This document shows positions 1 to 9,143 of a stretch of DNA of 64,000 bases, one piece after another (the stretch's first letter is position 1; each line of letters begins with the position of its first letter). The notes beneath the pieces are model-generated. The model did no database searches and was not told where the DNA came from. It saw nothing but the letters and a program-made list of their open reading frames with translations. The position numbers and the translations under genes were made by a program. This DNA comes from Pseudomonas sp. ADAK13 (GTDB lineage Bacteria > Pseudomonadota > Gammaproteobacteria > Pseudomonadales > Pseudomonadaceae): assembly GCF_012935715.1 (NCBI RefSeq), contig NZ_CP052860.1:3472001-3536000 (forward strand). Reading direction: 5' to 3'.

Positions 1-1230
1 ATCGAAATGCCCGAACAGCGCCTGTTGGCGGGCAAACCGGCTGAAGGTTTGATCCGTCTGCGGGCGTCGCACCAGGCCGGGTTGCTGGTGCTGGAATTGA
101 GCGACGACGGCAACGGTGTCGACCTTGAGCGCCTGCGCGGCACCATCGTCGACCGGCATTTGTCACCGCTGGAAACCGCCCTGCGCCTGAGCGAAGAGGA
201 ACTGCTGACGTTCCTGTTCCTGCCGGGTTTCAGCCTGCGGGACAAGGTCACCGAGGTCTCCGGGCGCGGTGTGGGGCTGGACGCGGTGCAGCATATGGTG
301 CGCCAGTTGCGCGGCGCCGTGGTGCTGGAGCAGACGGCGGGGCAGGGCAGCCGCTTCCACCTGGAAGTGCCATTGACCCTGTCGGTGGTGCGCAGCCTGG
401 TGGTGGAAGTGGGCGAGGAGGCCTACGCCTTCCCGCTGGCCCACATCGAGCGCATGTGCGACCTGGAACCCGACGACATCGTGCAACTGGAAGGCCGCCA
501 GCATTTCTGGCACGAAGGCCGGCACGTCGGGCTGGTGGCCGCCAGCCAGTTGCTGCAGCGCCCGCCCGGGCAGGGCAACCAGGAAACCCTCAAGGTCGTG
601 GTGATCCGCGAGCGCGACGCGGTCTATGGAATTGCCGTGGAGCGGTTTATCGGCGAGCGCACGCTGGTGGTGCTGCCCCTGGATGACCGGCTGGGCAAGG
701 TCCAGGACATCTCTGCCGGGGCGTTGCTGGATGACGGCTCGGTGGTGCTGATTGTCGATGTTGAAGACATGTTGCGTTCGGTGGACAAACTGCTGAATAC
801 CGGTCGTCTGGAGCGCATTGCCCGGCGCACCCAGCAAACCCTGGAAGCTCCGCGCAAGCGTATTCTGGTGGTGGATGACTCACTGACCGTGCGCGAGCTG
901 CAACGCAAATTGTTACTTAATCGCGGTTATGAAGTGGCCGTGGCGGTCGATGGCATGGATGGCTGGAACGCGCTGCGCTCCGAAGACTTCGACCTGTTGA
1001 TCACTGACATTGATATGCCTCGTATGGACGGTATTGAATTGGTCACACTCTTGCGCCGAGATACTCGCCTGCAATCGCTGCCGGTGATGGTTGTTTCCTA
1101 CAAGGATCGTGAAGAAGACCGTCGCCGCGGTCTGGACGCCGGCGCCGACTATTATCTGGCCAAGGCCAGCTTCCATGACGACGCGCTGTTGGATGCGGTG
1201 GTGGAACTGATCGGAGGAGCCCGGGCATGA
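1..1230 (+). CDS. wspE: WspE-type CheA-like hybrid histidine kinase/response regulator (5' end missing)
   Basis: C-terminal part of the kinase of the Wsp chemosensory system, which phosphorylates WspR and WspF when cells sense a surface. The gene enters from the left edge in frame 1. What is visible starts inside the HATPase domain: an acidic SDDGNG segment and a GRGVGLDAV glycine box. A CheW-like coupling domain follows, then a receiver domain with the phospho-acceptor Asp in the motif TDIDMP (about residue 334 counting from the Met codon at 7). The Hpt domain and phosphorylatable His lie outside the window. The stop overlaps the wspF start as ATGA, so the two are translationally coupled. 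The order kinase, CheB, GGDEF protein identifies this as wspE rather than another CheA. Confidence 0.93.
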   Translation: MEMPEQRLLAGKPAEGLIRLRASHQAGLLVLELSDDGNGVDLERLRGTIVDRHLSPLETALRLSEEELLTFLFLPGFSLRDKVTEVSGRGVGLDAVQHMVRQLRGAVVLEQTAGQGSRFHLEVPLTLSVVRSLVVEVGEEAYAFPLAHIERMCDLEPDDIVQLEGRQHFWHEGRHVGLVAASQLLQRPPGQGNQETLKVVVIRERDAVYGIAVERFIGERTLVVLPLDDRLGKVQDISAGALLDDGSVVLIVDVEDMLRSVDKLLNTGRLERIARRTQQTLEAPRKRILVVDDSLTVRELQRKLLLNRGYEVAVAVDGMDGWNALRSEDFDLLITDIDMPRMDGIELVTLLRRDTRLQSLPVMVVSYKDREEDRRRGLDAGADYYLAKASFHDDALLDAVVELIGGARA

Positions 1231-2237
1231 GGATTGCGATCGTCAATGACATGCCCATGGCCGTGGAGGCCTTGCGCCGGGCGTTGAGCCTTGAGCCGGC
1301 CCATGAAGTGGTGTGGGTCGCCAGCAACGGGCTCGAGGCCGTGCAACGTTGCGCCGAACTGACGCCCGACCTGATTCTGATGGACCTGATCATGCCGGTG
1401 ATGGACGGCGTGGAAGCCACCCGGCAGATCATGGCCGAGAGCCCTTGCGCCATTCTGATTGTAACGGTCGACCGCCAGGCCAACGTCAGCCGCGTGTTCG
1501 AAGCCATGGGCCACGGCGCCCTGGACGTGGTCGACACGCCTGCGCTGGGCGTGGGCAATCCCAAGGACGCTGCGGCGCCGCTGCTGCGCAAGATCCTTAA
1601 TATCGGCTGGCTGATCGGCCAGCGTGGCAATCGGGTGCGGGCCGAGCCTGCGCCCCAGCGGACCATGGGCAAGCGCCAGAGTCTGGTGGCCATCGGTTCG
1701 TCTGCCGGTGGTCCGGCTGCCCTGGAATCCCTGCTCAAGGGCTTGCCCCGGGACTTTTCGCCAGCCATTGTGCTGGTGCAGCATGTGGACCAGGTATTCG
1801 CCGCCGGCATGGCCGAATGGCTGAGCAGTGCCTCGGGCCTGCCGGTGCGCCTGGCCCGGGAAGGCGAGCCGCCACAAAGCGGCGTAGTGCTGCTGGCCGG
1901 CACCAACCATCACATTCGTTTGCTGAAGAACGGGACGCTGGCCTACACCGCCGAGCCCGTGAACGAGATTTACCGGCCGTCCATCGACGTGTTTTTCGAG
2001 AGCGTCGCCAGCTACTGGAGCGGCGATGCCGTCGGCGTGCTGCTGACCGGCATGGGCCGTGACGGCGCCCAGGGACTTAAAATGATGCGTCAGCAAGGCT
2101 ACCTGACCATCGCGCAGGACCAGCAAAGCTGTGCTGTTTACGGCATGCCCAAAGCGGCAGCGGCGATCGACGCGGCTGTTGAAATTCGCCCATTGGACAG
2201 AATTGCGCCACGATTGCTGGAGGTGTTCGCAAAATGA
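1227..2237 (+). CDS. wspF: WspF, CheB-type protein-glutamate methylesterase
   Basis: Removes methyl groups from the Wsp receptor (WspA) and so resets the pathway. In Pseudomonas its loss locks WspR on and gives wrinkly colonies. The 336 aa hold an N-terminal receiver (phospho-acceptor near D53 in LMDLIMPVMDG) and a C-terminal CheB esterase. The catalytic Ser lies in IGSSAGGPAAL, a His in VLVQHVD, and the Asp in TGMGRDGAQGL. The ATG overlaps the wspE stop and follows a GGAGGAG ribosome site at 1213-1219. Length and domains are normal for CheB and nothing looks damaged. Confidence 0.95.
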   Translation: MRIAIVNDMPMAVEALRRALSLEPAHEVVWVASNGLEAVQRCAELTPDLILMDLIMPVMDGVEATRQIMAESPCAILIVTVDRQANVSRVFEAMGHGALDVVDTPALGVGNPKDAAAPLLRKILNIGWLIGQRGNRVRAEPAPQRTMGKRQSLVAIGSSAGGPAALESLLKGLPRDFSPAIVLVQHVDQVFAAGMAEWLSSASGLPVRLAREGEPPQSGVVLLAGTNHHIRLLKNGTLAYTAEPVNEIYRPSIDVFFESVASYWSGDAVGVLLTGMGRDGAQGLKMMRQQGYLTIAQDQQSCAVYGMPKAAAAIDAAVEIRPLDRIAPRLLEVFAK

Positions 2238-2288
2238 CCGATATCACACGCTGTCCTGGCCTGCAGGTAGTAATTCAGGTGACTGCAA

Positions 2289-3290
2289 ATGAATGATTTA
2301 CAGCTCGACGACTTCAAGACCGACGAAAACGCCGCCATGGTGTTGCTCGTCGACGACCAGGCCATGATCGGCGAAGCCGTACGCCGGGGCCTGGCCCATG
2401 AAGACAATATCGACTTCCACTTTTGTGCCGACCCGCACCAGGCCATTGCCCAGGCGATTCGTATCAAGCCGACGGTGATCCTGCAGGACCTGGTGATGCC
2501 GGGCCTCGACGGCCTGACCCTGGTGCGCGAATACCGCAATCACCCGGCGACGCAGAACATCCCGATCATCGTGCTCTCCACCAAGGACGACCCGCTGATC
2601 AAGAGCGCGGCGTTTGCCGCCGGGGCCAACGACTATCTGGTCAAGCTGCCGGATAACATCGAACTGGTGGCGCGCATCCGCTACCACTCGCGCTCCTACA
2701 TGACCCTGTTGCAGCGGGACGCGGCCTACCGCGCGCTGCGGGTCAGCCAACAGCAGCTGCTGGACACCAACCTGGTGCTGCAACGGCTGATGAACTCCGA
2801 CGGCTTGACCGGGCTGTCCAACCGCCGGCATTTCGACGAATACCTGGAACTGGAGTGGCGCCGTGCCATGCGTGACCAGACCCAACTGTCGTTGCTGATG
2901 ATCGACGTGGACTTCTTCAAGACCTACAACGACAGTTTTGGCCACCTGGAAGGCGACGAAGCGTTGCGCAAGGTCGCTGCGACCATTCGTGACGCCAGCA
3001 GCCGTCCCTCGGACTTGCCGGCGCGTTACGGCGGTGAAGAGTTTGCCCTGGTGCTGCCCAACACCTCGCCGGGCGGTGCGCGGCTGGTGGCCGAGAAACT
3101 GCGCCAGGCGGTGGCCGCGCTGAAAATCCCGCACATCAGCCCGGCCGAAGGGGCGAGCCTGACCATCAGCATCGGCCTGTCGACCATGACCCCGGTGCAG
3201 GGCACCGATTGCCGGCAATTGATCTCGTCGGCGGACAAGGGCCTGTACCTGGCCAAGCACAATGGGCGCAATCAGGTGGGGATCGAATAA
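2289..3290 (+). CDS. wspR: WspR, receiver-GGDEF diguanylate cyclase
   Basis: Makes cyclic di-GMP from two GTP when phosphorylated by WspE, favouring biofilm and exopolysaccharide. The 333 aa contain a receiver domain (acidic pair D22/D23, phospho-acceptor near D67 in [11 protein letters not shown]), a helical stalk of about 140-175, and a GGDEF domain with active-site GGEEF at 248-252. An inhibitory RxxD site (RPSD, 239-242) sits five residues before it, so product inhibition is expected. The gene starts 51 nt after wspF as the last gene of the wsp operon. No convincing terminator follows; the next 290 bases hold a REP pair and the prfB 5' region. Confidence 0.95.
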   Translation: MNDLQLDDFKTDENAAMVLLVDDQAMIGEAVRRGLAHEDNIDFHFCADPHQAIAQAIRIKPTVILQDLVMPGLDGLTLVREYRNHPATQNIPIIVLSTKDDPLIKSAAFAAGANDYLVKLPDNIELVARIRYHSRSYMTLLQRDAAYRALRVSQQQLLDTNLVLQRLMNSDGLTGLSNRRHFDEYLELEWRRAMRDQTQLSLLMIDVDFFKTYNDSFGHLEGDEALRKVAATIRDASSRPSDLPARYGGEEFALVLPNTSPGGARLVAEKLRQAVAALKIPHISPAEGASLTISIGLSTMTPVQGTDCRQLISSADKGLYLAKHNGRNQVGIE

Positions 3291-3323
3291 TTCCTGCCAC
3301 CCACTTTGTGGTTGAGGGGCTGT

Positions 3324-3458
3324 TGTGGCGAGGGGGCTTGTCCCCCGTTGGGCTGCGTAGCAGCCCCGTTTAAGAACGGCGTTTCCTCTCAGTTAGAACT
3401 CCATAGCCTGTATTGGGGCCGCTTCGCAGCCCAACGGGGGACAAGCCCCCTCGCCACA
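3324..3458. repeat. Inverted pair of REP-like palindromes
   Basis: Two copies of a repeat with core GGGGGCTTGTCCCCC face each other: TGTGGCGAGGGGG begins at 3324 and its complement ends at 3458. The arms also share the GTTGGGCTGC stretch. This is the doublet arrangement usual for Pseudomonas REPs in intergenic DNA. It lies between wspR and prfB and may fold in RNA, but it carries no T-run of a terminator. Confidence 0.8.
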
Positions 3459-3581
3459 GGTGGGTGCTCGCAGCTCCAGGCAAGTGGCACATAGCACAAT
3501 CGGCCAAGCGGACTGCCGTTATCAGCCGTTTGTCGTTATACTCGTCGGCTTTCAAAAGTTCGCCAACGAGTGCTGCCCGCC

Positions 3582-4677
3582 ATGGAAATCAACCCGATCC
3601 TTAACACCATCAAGGACCTGTCCGAGCGCTCCGAAACTATTCGGGGGTATCTTTGACTACGATCAAAAGCATGAGCGTCTGACTGAAGTCAATCGCGAGC
3701 TTGAAGATCCGGCTGTCTGGAACAAACCTGAATACGCCCAGGAACTGGGCCGCGAGCGCGCTGCGCTGGCGCAGATCGTCGAGACCCTCGACGAATTGAA
3801 CACCGGTCTGGGCGATTGCCGCGACCTGCTGGACATGGCCGTCGAGGAAGACGACGAAGGCGCAGTGGGCGATGTCGTCGCCGAGCTGGCCCGTCTCGAG
3901 GAAAACCTCGCCAAGCTTGAATTCCGCCGCATGTTCAGCCACGAAATGGACCCGAACAACGCCTACCTGGATATCCAGGCCGGTTCCGGCGGCACCGAAG
4001 CCCAGGACTGGGCCAACATCCTGTTGCGCATGTACCTGCGCTGGGCTGACAAACGCGGTTTCGACGCGACCATCATGGAGCTGTCGGCCGGTGAAGTCGC
4101 CGGTATCAAGGGCGCGACCGTGCACATCAAGGGCGAATACGCCTTTGGCTGGCTGCGTACCGAGATCGGCGTGCACCGTCTGGTGCGCAAGAGCCCGTTC
4201 GACTCCGGCAACCGTCGCCACACCTCGTTCTCCGCGGTGTTTGTCTCGCCAGAGATCGACGACAAGGTGGAAATCGAGATCAACCCGGCAGACCTGCGGA
4301 TCGACACCTACCGTTCCTCCGGTGCCGGTGGTCAGCACGTAAACACCACCGACTCGGCCGTACGTATTACCCACGTACCGACCAACACCGTGGTCAGCTG
4401 CCAGAACGAACGCTCCCAGCACGCGAACAAGGACACCGCCATGAAAATGTTGCGGGCCAAGTTGTACGAGCAGGAAATGCAGAAGCGCAACGCAGCTTCC
4501 CAGGCGCTGGAAGACACCAAGTCGGATATCGGCTGGGGTCACCAGATCCGTTCGTATGTGCTCGATGCGTCGCGGATCAAGGATCTGCGCACCAACATCG
4601 AACGCAGTGACTGCGACAAGGTGCTCGACGGTGATATCGACGAATACCTGGAAGCCAGCCTGAAATCTGGCCTGTAA
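3582..4677 (+). CDS. prfB: Peptide chain release factor 2 (RF2), made by programmed +1 frameshift
   Basis: RF2 reads UGA and UAA stop codons and triggers peptide release. The gene starts at ATG 3582. It runs 24 codons to CTT, meets an in-frame TGA at 3654-3656, and continues in the +1 frame from GAC at 3655. Coding is therefore 3582-3653 joined to 3655-4677, 364 aa. Downstream are the anticodon-like SPF motif ([11 protein letters not shown]) and the catalytic GGQ loop in [11 protein letters not shown] long ORF entered from upstream in the second frame is not the true N terminus. RF2 controls its own synthesis through this site. lysS follows 76 nt later, the order common in gammaproteobacteria. 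Confidence 0.96.
3641..3657 (+). promoter_or_regulatory. prfB programmed +1 frameshift site
   Basis: The site reads CGGGGGTATCTTTGAC. It has an internal Shine-Dalgarno-like GGGGG, a 3-nt spacer TAT, the slippery CTT codon, then TGA C. When RF2 is scarce, the ribosome slips from CUU to UUU and continues at GAC. The SD element is CGGGGG where E. coli has AGGGGG; the spacing is the same. Confidence 0.95.
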
Positions 4678-4681
4678 CCCC

Positions 4682-4730
4682 TTGTAGGAGCCGGCTTGCC
4701 GGCGATCCCCGGCCGCAGGCCGGGGACAAC
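4682..4730. repeat. Single REP-like palindrome plus GC-rich hairpin
   Basis: TGTAGGAGCCGGCTTGCCGGCGA is a REP-type unit, followed by a stem CCCCGGCC/GGCCGGGG around GCA. It fills the gap between prfB and lysS. No T-run follows, so read-through into lysS is likely. Confidence 0.6.
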
Positions 4731-4753
4731 GAACCTGATGGAAAATTAAAGAC

Positions 4754-6253
4754 ATGAGCGACCAACAACTCGACCAGGCCCTGCAACAGGAAGAAAACTC
4801 CCTGATCGCCCTGCGCAAGGAAAAGCTTGCTGCCGAGCGCGCCAAAGGCAACGCCTTCCCGAACGACTTCCGCCGCGAAAACTACTGCGATGCCTTGCAG
4901 AAACAGTACGCGGACAAGACCAAGGAAGAGCTGGCAGAGGCTGCAATCCCGGTCAAGGTTGCCGGTCGCATCATGCTCAACCGTGGCTCGTTCATGGTGA
5001 TCCAGGACATGACCGGTCGCATTCAGGTCTACGTCAACCGTAAAACCCTGTCCGAAGAAACCCTGGCCTCGGTGAAAACCTGGGACATGGGCGACATCAT
5101 TGCCGCCGAAGGCACCCTGGCCCGTTCCGGCAAGGGCGACCTGTACGTCGAAATGACCAACGTGCGCCTGCTGACCAAATCCCTGCGCCCGCTGCCGGAC
5201 AAGCACCACGGCCTGACCGACACCGAGCAGCGCTATCGCCAGCGCTACGTTGACCTGATCGTCAACGAAGAAGTGCGCCAGACCTTCCGTGTGCGTTCGC
5301 AGGTCATTGCGCACATCCGCAGCTTCCTGATGAAGCGCGACTTCCTGGAAGTGGAAACGCCGATGCTGCAAACCATCCCGGGTGGTGCAGCAGCCAAGCC
5401 ATTCGAAACCCACCACAACGCGCTGGACATGGAAATGTTCCTGCGTATCGCGCCTGAGCTGTACCTCAAGCGTCTTGTTGTCGGCGGCTTCGAAAAAGTG
5501 TTCGAGATCAACCGCAACTTCCGTAACGAAGGCGTTTCGACTCGTCACAACCCTGAATTCACCATGTTGGAGTTCTACCAGGCCTACGCCGACTACGAAG
5601 ACAACATGGACCTGACCGAAGAGCTGTTCCGCGAGCTGGCGCAGCTGGTCCTGGGCTCCACCGACGTGCCGTACGGCGACAAGGTGTTCCACTTCGGCGA
5701 GCCGTTCGTGCGCCTGTCGGTGTTCGATTCGATCCTCAAGTACAACCCTGAGTTGACCGCTGACGACCTGAACGACATCGACAAGGCCCGTGCCATCGCC
5801 AAGAAGGCCGGTGCCAAGGTGCTGGGCTTCGAAGGCCTGGGCAAATTGCAGGTGATGATTTTCGAAGAACTGGTGGAGCACAAGCTGGAACAGCCGCACT
5901 TCATTACCCAGTACCCGTTCGAAGTGTCGCCGCTGGCCCGTCGCAACGATGACAACCCGAACGTCACCGACCGTTTCGAGCTATTCATTGGCGGCCGCGA
6001 AATCGCCAACGCCTACTCCGAGCTTAACGACGCGGAAGACCAGGCCGAGCGCTTCATGGCCCAGGTGGCTGACAAGGACGCCGGTGACGACGAGGCGATG
6101 CACTACGACGCCGACTTCGTTCGCGCTCTGGAGTACGGCATGCCCCCAACGGCCGGTGAAGGTATCGGCATCGACCGGTTGGTGATGTTGTTGACCAACT
6201 CGCCGTCGATCCGCGACGTGATCTTGTTCCCGCACATGCGGCCACAAGCGTAA
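4754..6253 (+). CDS. lysS: Lysyl-tRNA synthetase, class II
   Basis: Charges tRNA-Lys with lysine. The 499 aa protein has an N-terminal OB-fold anticodon-binding domain (about 60-150) and a class II catalytic core. Motif 2 shows as [18 protein letters not shown], and motif 3 as [11 protein letters not shown] near the C terminus. Length is normal for bacterial LysRS. The start ATG lies 76 nt after prfB with only a weak purine-rich ribosome site. A strong intrinsic terminator follows the stop. Confidence 0.97.
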   Translation: MSDQQLDQALQQEENSLIALRKEKLAAERAKGNAFPNDFRRENYCDALQKQYADKTKEELAEAAIPVKVAGRIMLNRGSFMVIQDMTGRIQVYVNRKTLSEETLASVKTWDMGDIIAAEGTLARSGKGDLYVEMTNVRLLTKSLRPLPDKHHGLTDTEQRYRQRYVDLIVNEEVRQTFRVRSQVIAHIRSFLMKRDFLEVETPMLQTIPGGAAAKPFETHHNALDMEMFLRIAPELYLKRLVVGGFEKVFEINRNFRNEGVSTRHNPEFTMLEFYQAYADYEDNMDLTEELFRELAQLVLGSTDVPYGDKVFHFGEPFVRLSVFDSILKYNPELTADDLNDIDKARAIAKKAGAKVLGFEGLGKLQVMIFEELVEHKLEQPHFITQYPFEVSPLARRNDDNPNVTDRFELFIGGREIANAYSELNDAEDQAERFMAQVADKDAGDDEAMHYDADFVRALEYGMPPTAGEGIGIDRLVMLLTNSPSIRDVILFPHMRPQA

Positions 6254-6270
6254 CCGTAGCGAAATCCGAA

Positions 6271-6297
6271 GCCGCCTTTTATAAGGCGGCTTTTTTA
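6271..6297 (+). terminator. Intrinsic terminator of lysS
   Basis: Stem GCCGCCTT/AAGGCGGC around TTATA with a TTTTTT run, about 18 nt after the lysS stop. Confidence 0.9.
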
Positions 6298-6337
6298 TGT
6301 GGCGTTTATAAGCGTCAAGTAAACAGCGCCAGGTGAT

Positions 6338-6385
6338 CGTTCCCACGTTCCGCGTGGGAATGCAGCCCGTGACGCTCCGCGTCAC
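6338..6385. repeat. Dispersed double-hairpin repeat
   Basis: Two adjacent hairpins: TTCCCACG/CGTGGGAA (6340-6360) and GTGACG/CGTCAC (6369-6385). I recall this unit as frequent in intergenic DNA of Pseudomonas. It ends six bases before the ribosome site of the following TetR gene, so it is inside that gene's leader. Confidence 0.65.
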
Positions 6386-6405
6386 ACTGTGGAGGAAGAT
6401 CCGTC

Positions 6406-7122
6406 GTGAACCGCGTAATGGCTCAAAAGGGTGCCGCCGGCATTGCCGCTGCCGTGGCTGAAAGTGTTCAGTACCAGGGCCGCAAGGCCAGTCGCCGGGG
6501 CAGTGAGCAACGCAGGCAAGACATTCTCGATGCGGCGATGCGCATCGTGGTGCGTGAGGGTGTGCGTGCCGTGCGTCATCGCGCGGTGGCGGCAGAGGCC
6601 GGGGTACCGTTGTCGGCCACCACCTATTACTTCAAGGACATCGATGACCTGCTCACCGACACCTTCGCCCAATACGTGGAACGCAGCGCGGCGTTCATGG
6701 GCAAGTTGTGGGTGCGTAACGAGGGCCTGCTGCGGGAGATGGTCGCGTATGGCGACGGCAGCCCGCAGTCGCGCTCGCAACTGGCCGATGACATCGCGCG
6801 CCTGACCGCCGATTACGTGCAACGCCAATTGCTCAACCGTCGCGAGCACCTGATGGCCGAGCAGGCGTTTCGCCAGGAGGCGCTGCTGAACCCGCGCCTG
6901 GCCGAGTTGGTGCGTTCCCACCAGCAAATCCTGCTACAGGGCACTTGCCAGTTTTTCCAGGTATTGGGTTCACGCGAGCCGCAACAGGATGCCAAAGTGT
7001 TGACGGCGATTATCGGTCGGATGGAATATCAGGGCCTGCTGGGCGGGGCAGAGCCTCTGACCAGCGAAGAAATGCTTGAGATCCTCAAGCGTTACATGCA
7101 TTTGGTGTTGGCTTCGGTCTGA
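6406..7122 (+). CDS. TetR/AcrR family transcriptional regulator
   Basis: DNA-binding repressor-type protein of 238 aa. After a basic leader, the helix-turn-helix lies about residues 35-85 (ILDAAMRIVVREGVRAVRHRAVAAEAGVPL, then TYYFKDIDDLL), followed by an all-helical ligand domain. GTG at 6406 is taken as the start because a strong GGAGGAAG lies 7 nt upstream; an ATG at 6418 is possible. By position (after prfB-lysS) it should be the orthologue of the TetR protein after lysS in P. aeruginosa. The ligand and targets are unknown. It may control the lipoprotein and DUF1704 genes that follow closely on the same strand. Confidence 0.85.
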   Translation: MNRVMAQKGAAGIAAAVAESVQYQGRKASRRGSEQRRQDILDAAMRIVVREGVRAVRHRAVAAEAGVPLSATTYYFKDIDDLLTDTFAQYVERSAAFMGKLWVRNEGLLREMVAYGDGSPQSRSQLADDIARLTADYVQRQLLNRREHLMAEQAFRQEALLNPRLAELVRSHQQILLQGTCQFFQVLGSREPQQDAKVLTAIIGRMEYQGLLGGAEPLTSEEMLEILKRYMHLVLASV

Positions 7123-7138
7123 CACAGGGGATTGTCCA

Positions 7139-7687
7139 ATGAAAGCCTGGCGTGTCGTCGTGATCGCCTTGTCGTTCCTGTTGCTCAGCGGTTGCCTGGT
7201 GACCTTCAAGGACCCGCTGCCGGCCAGCGAAGCGGCGCCTGATGCGCTGTTGGGCAAATGGGCCAGCAAAAATGCCTGGGGCGAGCCGCTCAACCTGCAA
7301 ATCAGCCGCGTTGGCGAGCATCGCTACAAAGCCGTGAGCTACCCTAAAGCCAAACCGGGCCAGCGGGATGAATACCTGTTCACGGTTTCCCGGCATGGCA
7401 GCCGCTGGTATTTGTCGGCGCCGTTGCCGGCCAAATTCGGCGGGCATTACATCCTCGCCGGGTTCGAATTGAATGATGAACACGAACTGGTGGTCTACAA
7501 CCTCGATCTGGATCAGGTCCACCAGGCTATCGGGCAGAAGGCCTTGAGCGGCAGCACTGTCGAAACCGTCGAAGGCGCCGGTGTGCTGGTCGATAGCCCC
7601 ATGGCTCGGGTGTTTGACTACCTGGATGACCCGGCCAACGCCGACGTGTTCGTCGAAGCCGTGCGCTACCAGCGTGCGGGCAAATAA
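7139..7687 (+). CDS. Predicted outer-membrane lipoprotein of unknown function
   Basis: Protein of 182 aa with a lipoprotein signal: a hydrophobic stretch ending in the lipobox LLSGC, with Cys19 as the lipidation site. The mature part is small and beta-rich with no motif I recognise. An ATG 63 nt further upstream in the same frame exists, but ATG 7139 has the AGGGG ribosome site and the proper signal peptide. It lies 16 nt after the TetR gene and 21 nt before the DUF1704 gene, so the three are probably one operon. Confidence 0.82.
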   Translation: MKAWRVVVIALSFLLLSGCLVTFKDPLPASEAAPDALLGKWASKNAWGEPLNLQISRVGEHRYKAVSYPKAKPGQRDEYLFTVSRHGSRWYLSAPLPAKFGGHYILAGFELNDEHELVVYNLDLDQVHQAIGQKALSGSTVETVEGAGVLVDSPMARVFDYLDDPANADVFVEAVRYQRAGK

Positions 7688-7708
7688 CGTTTAAAGAGGA
7701 AGCACCGG

Positions 7709-8986
7709 GTGGACGATTACCAGCAGACGATACGCACCTTGTCCGATCGCATTGTGCTGGCGCAAACACCGATTCGCGTCCTCGACGCCGTGAAGTGGGA
7801 CGAAAATATTCGCCAGGGATTCCTCAAGGGCAAGGGCAAGGAAATGCCCGCGGTGGACCGCGACTACTACCTGAACCGGCCGCTCTCGTTCGATTCCAGC
7901 GCGGTGAAGCTGGAATTCCAGAACATCGAGCGTGACATCACCCGCCAGCTTGGCCAGTTCAACCCGGTCGGGCAGATCATGCGGCGCATGTGCAAGGAAT
8001 ACCGCATGGTGGTGCGCATGCTCGAAGCGCGCGGCACCGAGGATTTCGGCCTGATCTCCCAGGAGCTGTACGGCGCCGCCTCCGATGCGTTCCACGCCGG
8101 TGACCCGACCCTGGCCGACCTCGGCCTGATGATGTCGGACTACCTGAACAATATCGACGGCCGTGGCGACCTCAAGGACGAAGCCAAGACCCTGACCGCC
8201 AAGGACGCCGTCAACCTGCTGCAAAGCCGCTTGAACAAGGTGTTCGGCGAGGCCGAGGAAACCATCCGGGTGTTCGAGTCCGACGGTATCGTGGCGGATG
8301 CGGCGGCAGGCGCCGACTACATCAAGATCCGCGCTGACGCGATGTTCAACGACCGTGACGTGCGCGCCCTGGAAGTCCATGAAGGCCTGGTGCATGTGGG
8401 CACCACCCTCAATGGCCAGAACCAGCCGATCTGCACCTTCCTGTCCAAGGGCCCGCCCTCGTCGACGGTGACCCAGGAAGGCCTGGCGATCCTGATGGAA
8501 ATCATCACGTTCGCTTCCTACCCCAGCCGCTTGCGCAAACTGACCAACCGCACCCGTGCCATTCATATGGTGGAGCAGGGCGCCGACTTCCTGCAGGTGT
8601 TCGAATTCTTTCGCGAGCAGGGCTTTGAGATGGCGGAAAGCTACGGCAACGCCAGCCGGGTTTTCCGTGGGTCGACGCCGACGGGCCTGCCGTTTACCAA
8701 GGATTTGTCCTACCTCAAGGGCTTTATCATGGTTTACAACTACATTCAGTTGGCGGTGCGCAAAGGCAAGCTGGAACAAGTGCCGCTGCTGTTCTGCGGC
8801 AAGACCACGCTTGAAGACATGCGCACCCTGCGCCAACTGGTGGATGAAGGCCTGGTGGTGCCGCCCAAATACCTGCCGGACCAGTTCCGTGACATGAATG
8901 CGTTGGCGGCGTGGATGTGTTTCTCCAACTTCCTCAACCATTTGAGCCTGGACCGGATCGAGGCGGATTACTCCAATATCCTTTGA
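7709..8986 (+). CDS. DUF1704 / QEGLA-motif protein (MATCAP-like metallopeptidase fold)
   Basis: 425 aa, GTG start with AAAGAGGAAG upstream. Databases call this family flavohemoglobin expression-modulating QEGLA motif protein. The sequence shows H224-E225-x-x-x-H229 (HEGLVH) and, about 30 residues on, the family signature TQEGLA with E257. This HExxxH plus downstream Glu matches the zinc site described for the eukaryotic tubulin carboxypeptidases of the same DUF1704 family, so a peptidase role is reasonable, though the bacterial substrate is unknown. No signal peptide or membrane segment is seen, so it should be cytoplasmic. It is probably co-transcribed with the upstream lipoprotein. Confidence 0.85.
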   Translation: MDDYQQTIRTLSDRIVLAQTPIRVLDAVKWDENIRQGFLKGKGKEMPAVDRDYYLNRPLSFDSSAVKLEFQNIERDITRQLGQFNPVGQIMRRMCKEYRMVVRMLEARGTEDFGLISQELYGAASDAFHAGDPTLADLGLMMSDYLNNIDGRGDLKDEAKTLTAKDAVNLLQSRLNKVFGEAEETIRVFESDGIVADAAAGADYIKIRADAMFNDRDVRALEVHEGLVHVGTTLNGQNQPICTFLSKGPPSSTVTQEGLAILMEIITFASYPSRLRKLTNRTRAIHMVEQGADFLQVFEFFREQGFEMAESYGNASRVFRGSTPTGLPFTKDLSYLKGFIMVYNYIQLAVRKGKLEQVPLLFCGKTTLEDMRTLRQLVDEGLVVPPKYLPDQFRDMNALAAWMCFSNFLNHLSLDRIEADYSNIL

Positions 8987-9014
8987 GGGATTTCCCTGAA
9001 AGAACTCGGTCAAA

Positions 9015-9088
9015 ATGTGAGAGCTGGCTTGCCTGCGATGACGATGGTGAGTCCGACACCGTTATCGCAGGCAAGCCAGCTCCCACAG
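9015..9088. repeat. REP doublet
   Basis: Two inverted copies of the unit with core AGCTGGCTTGCCTGCGAT separated by about 25 bases, ending in CAGCTCCCACA. It lies between the DUF1704 gene and the hydrolase gene. Confidence 0.9.
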
Positions 9089-9143
9089 TTGATCTTCATC
9101 AGCCATGGGGCTCTGTTCCAACCCATTCACGAGGCTTCAACGG

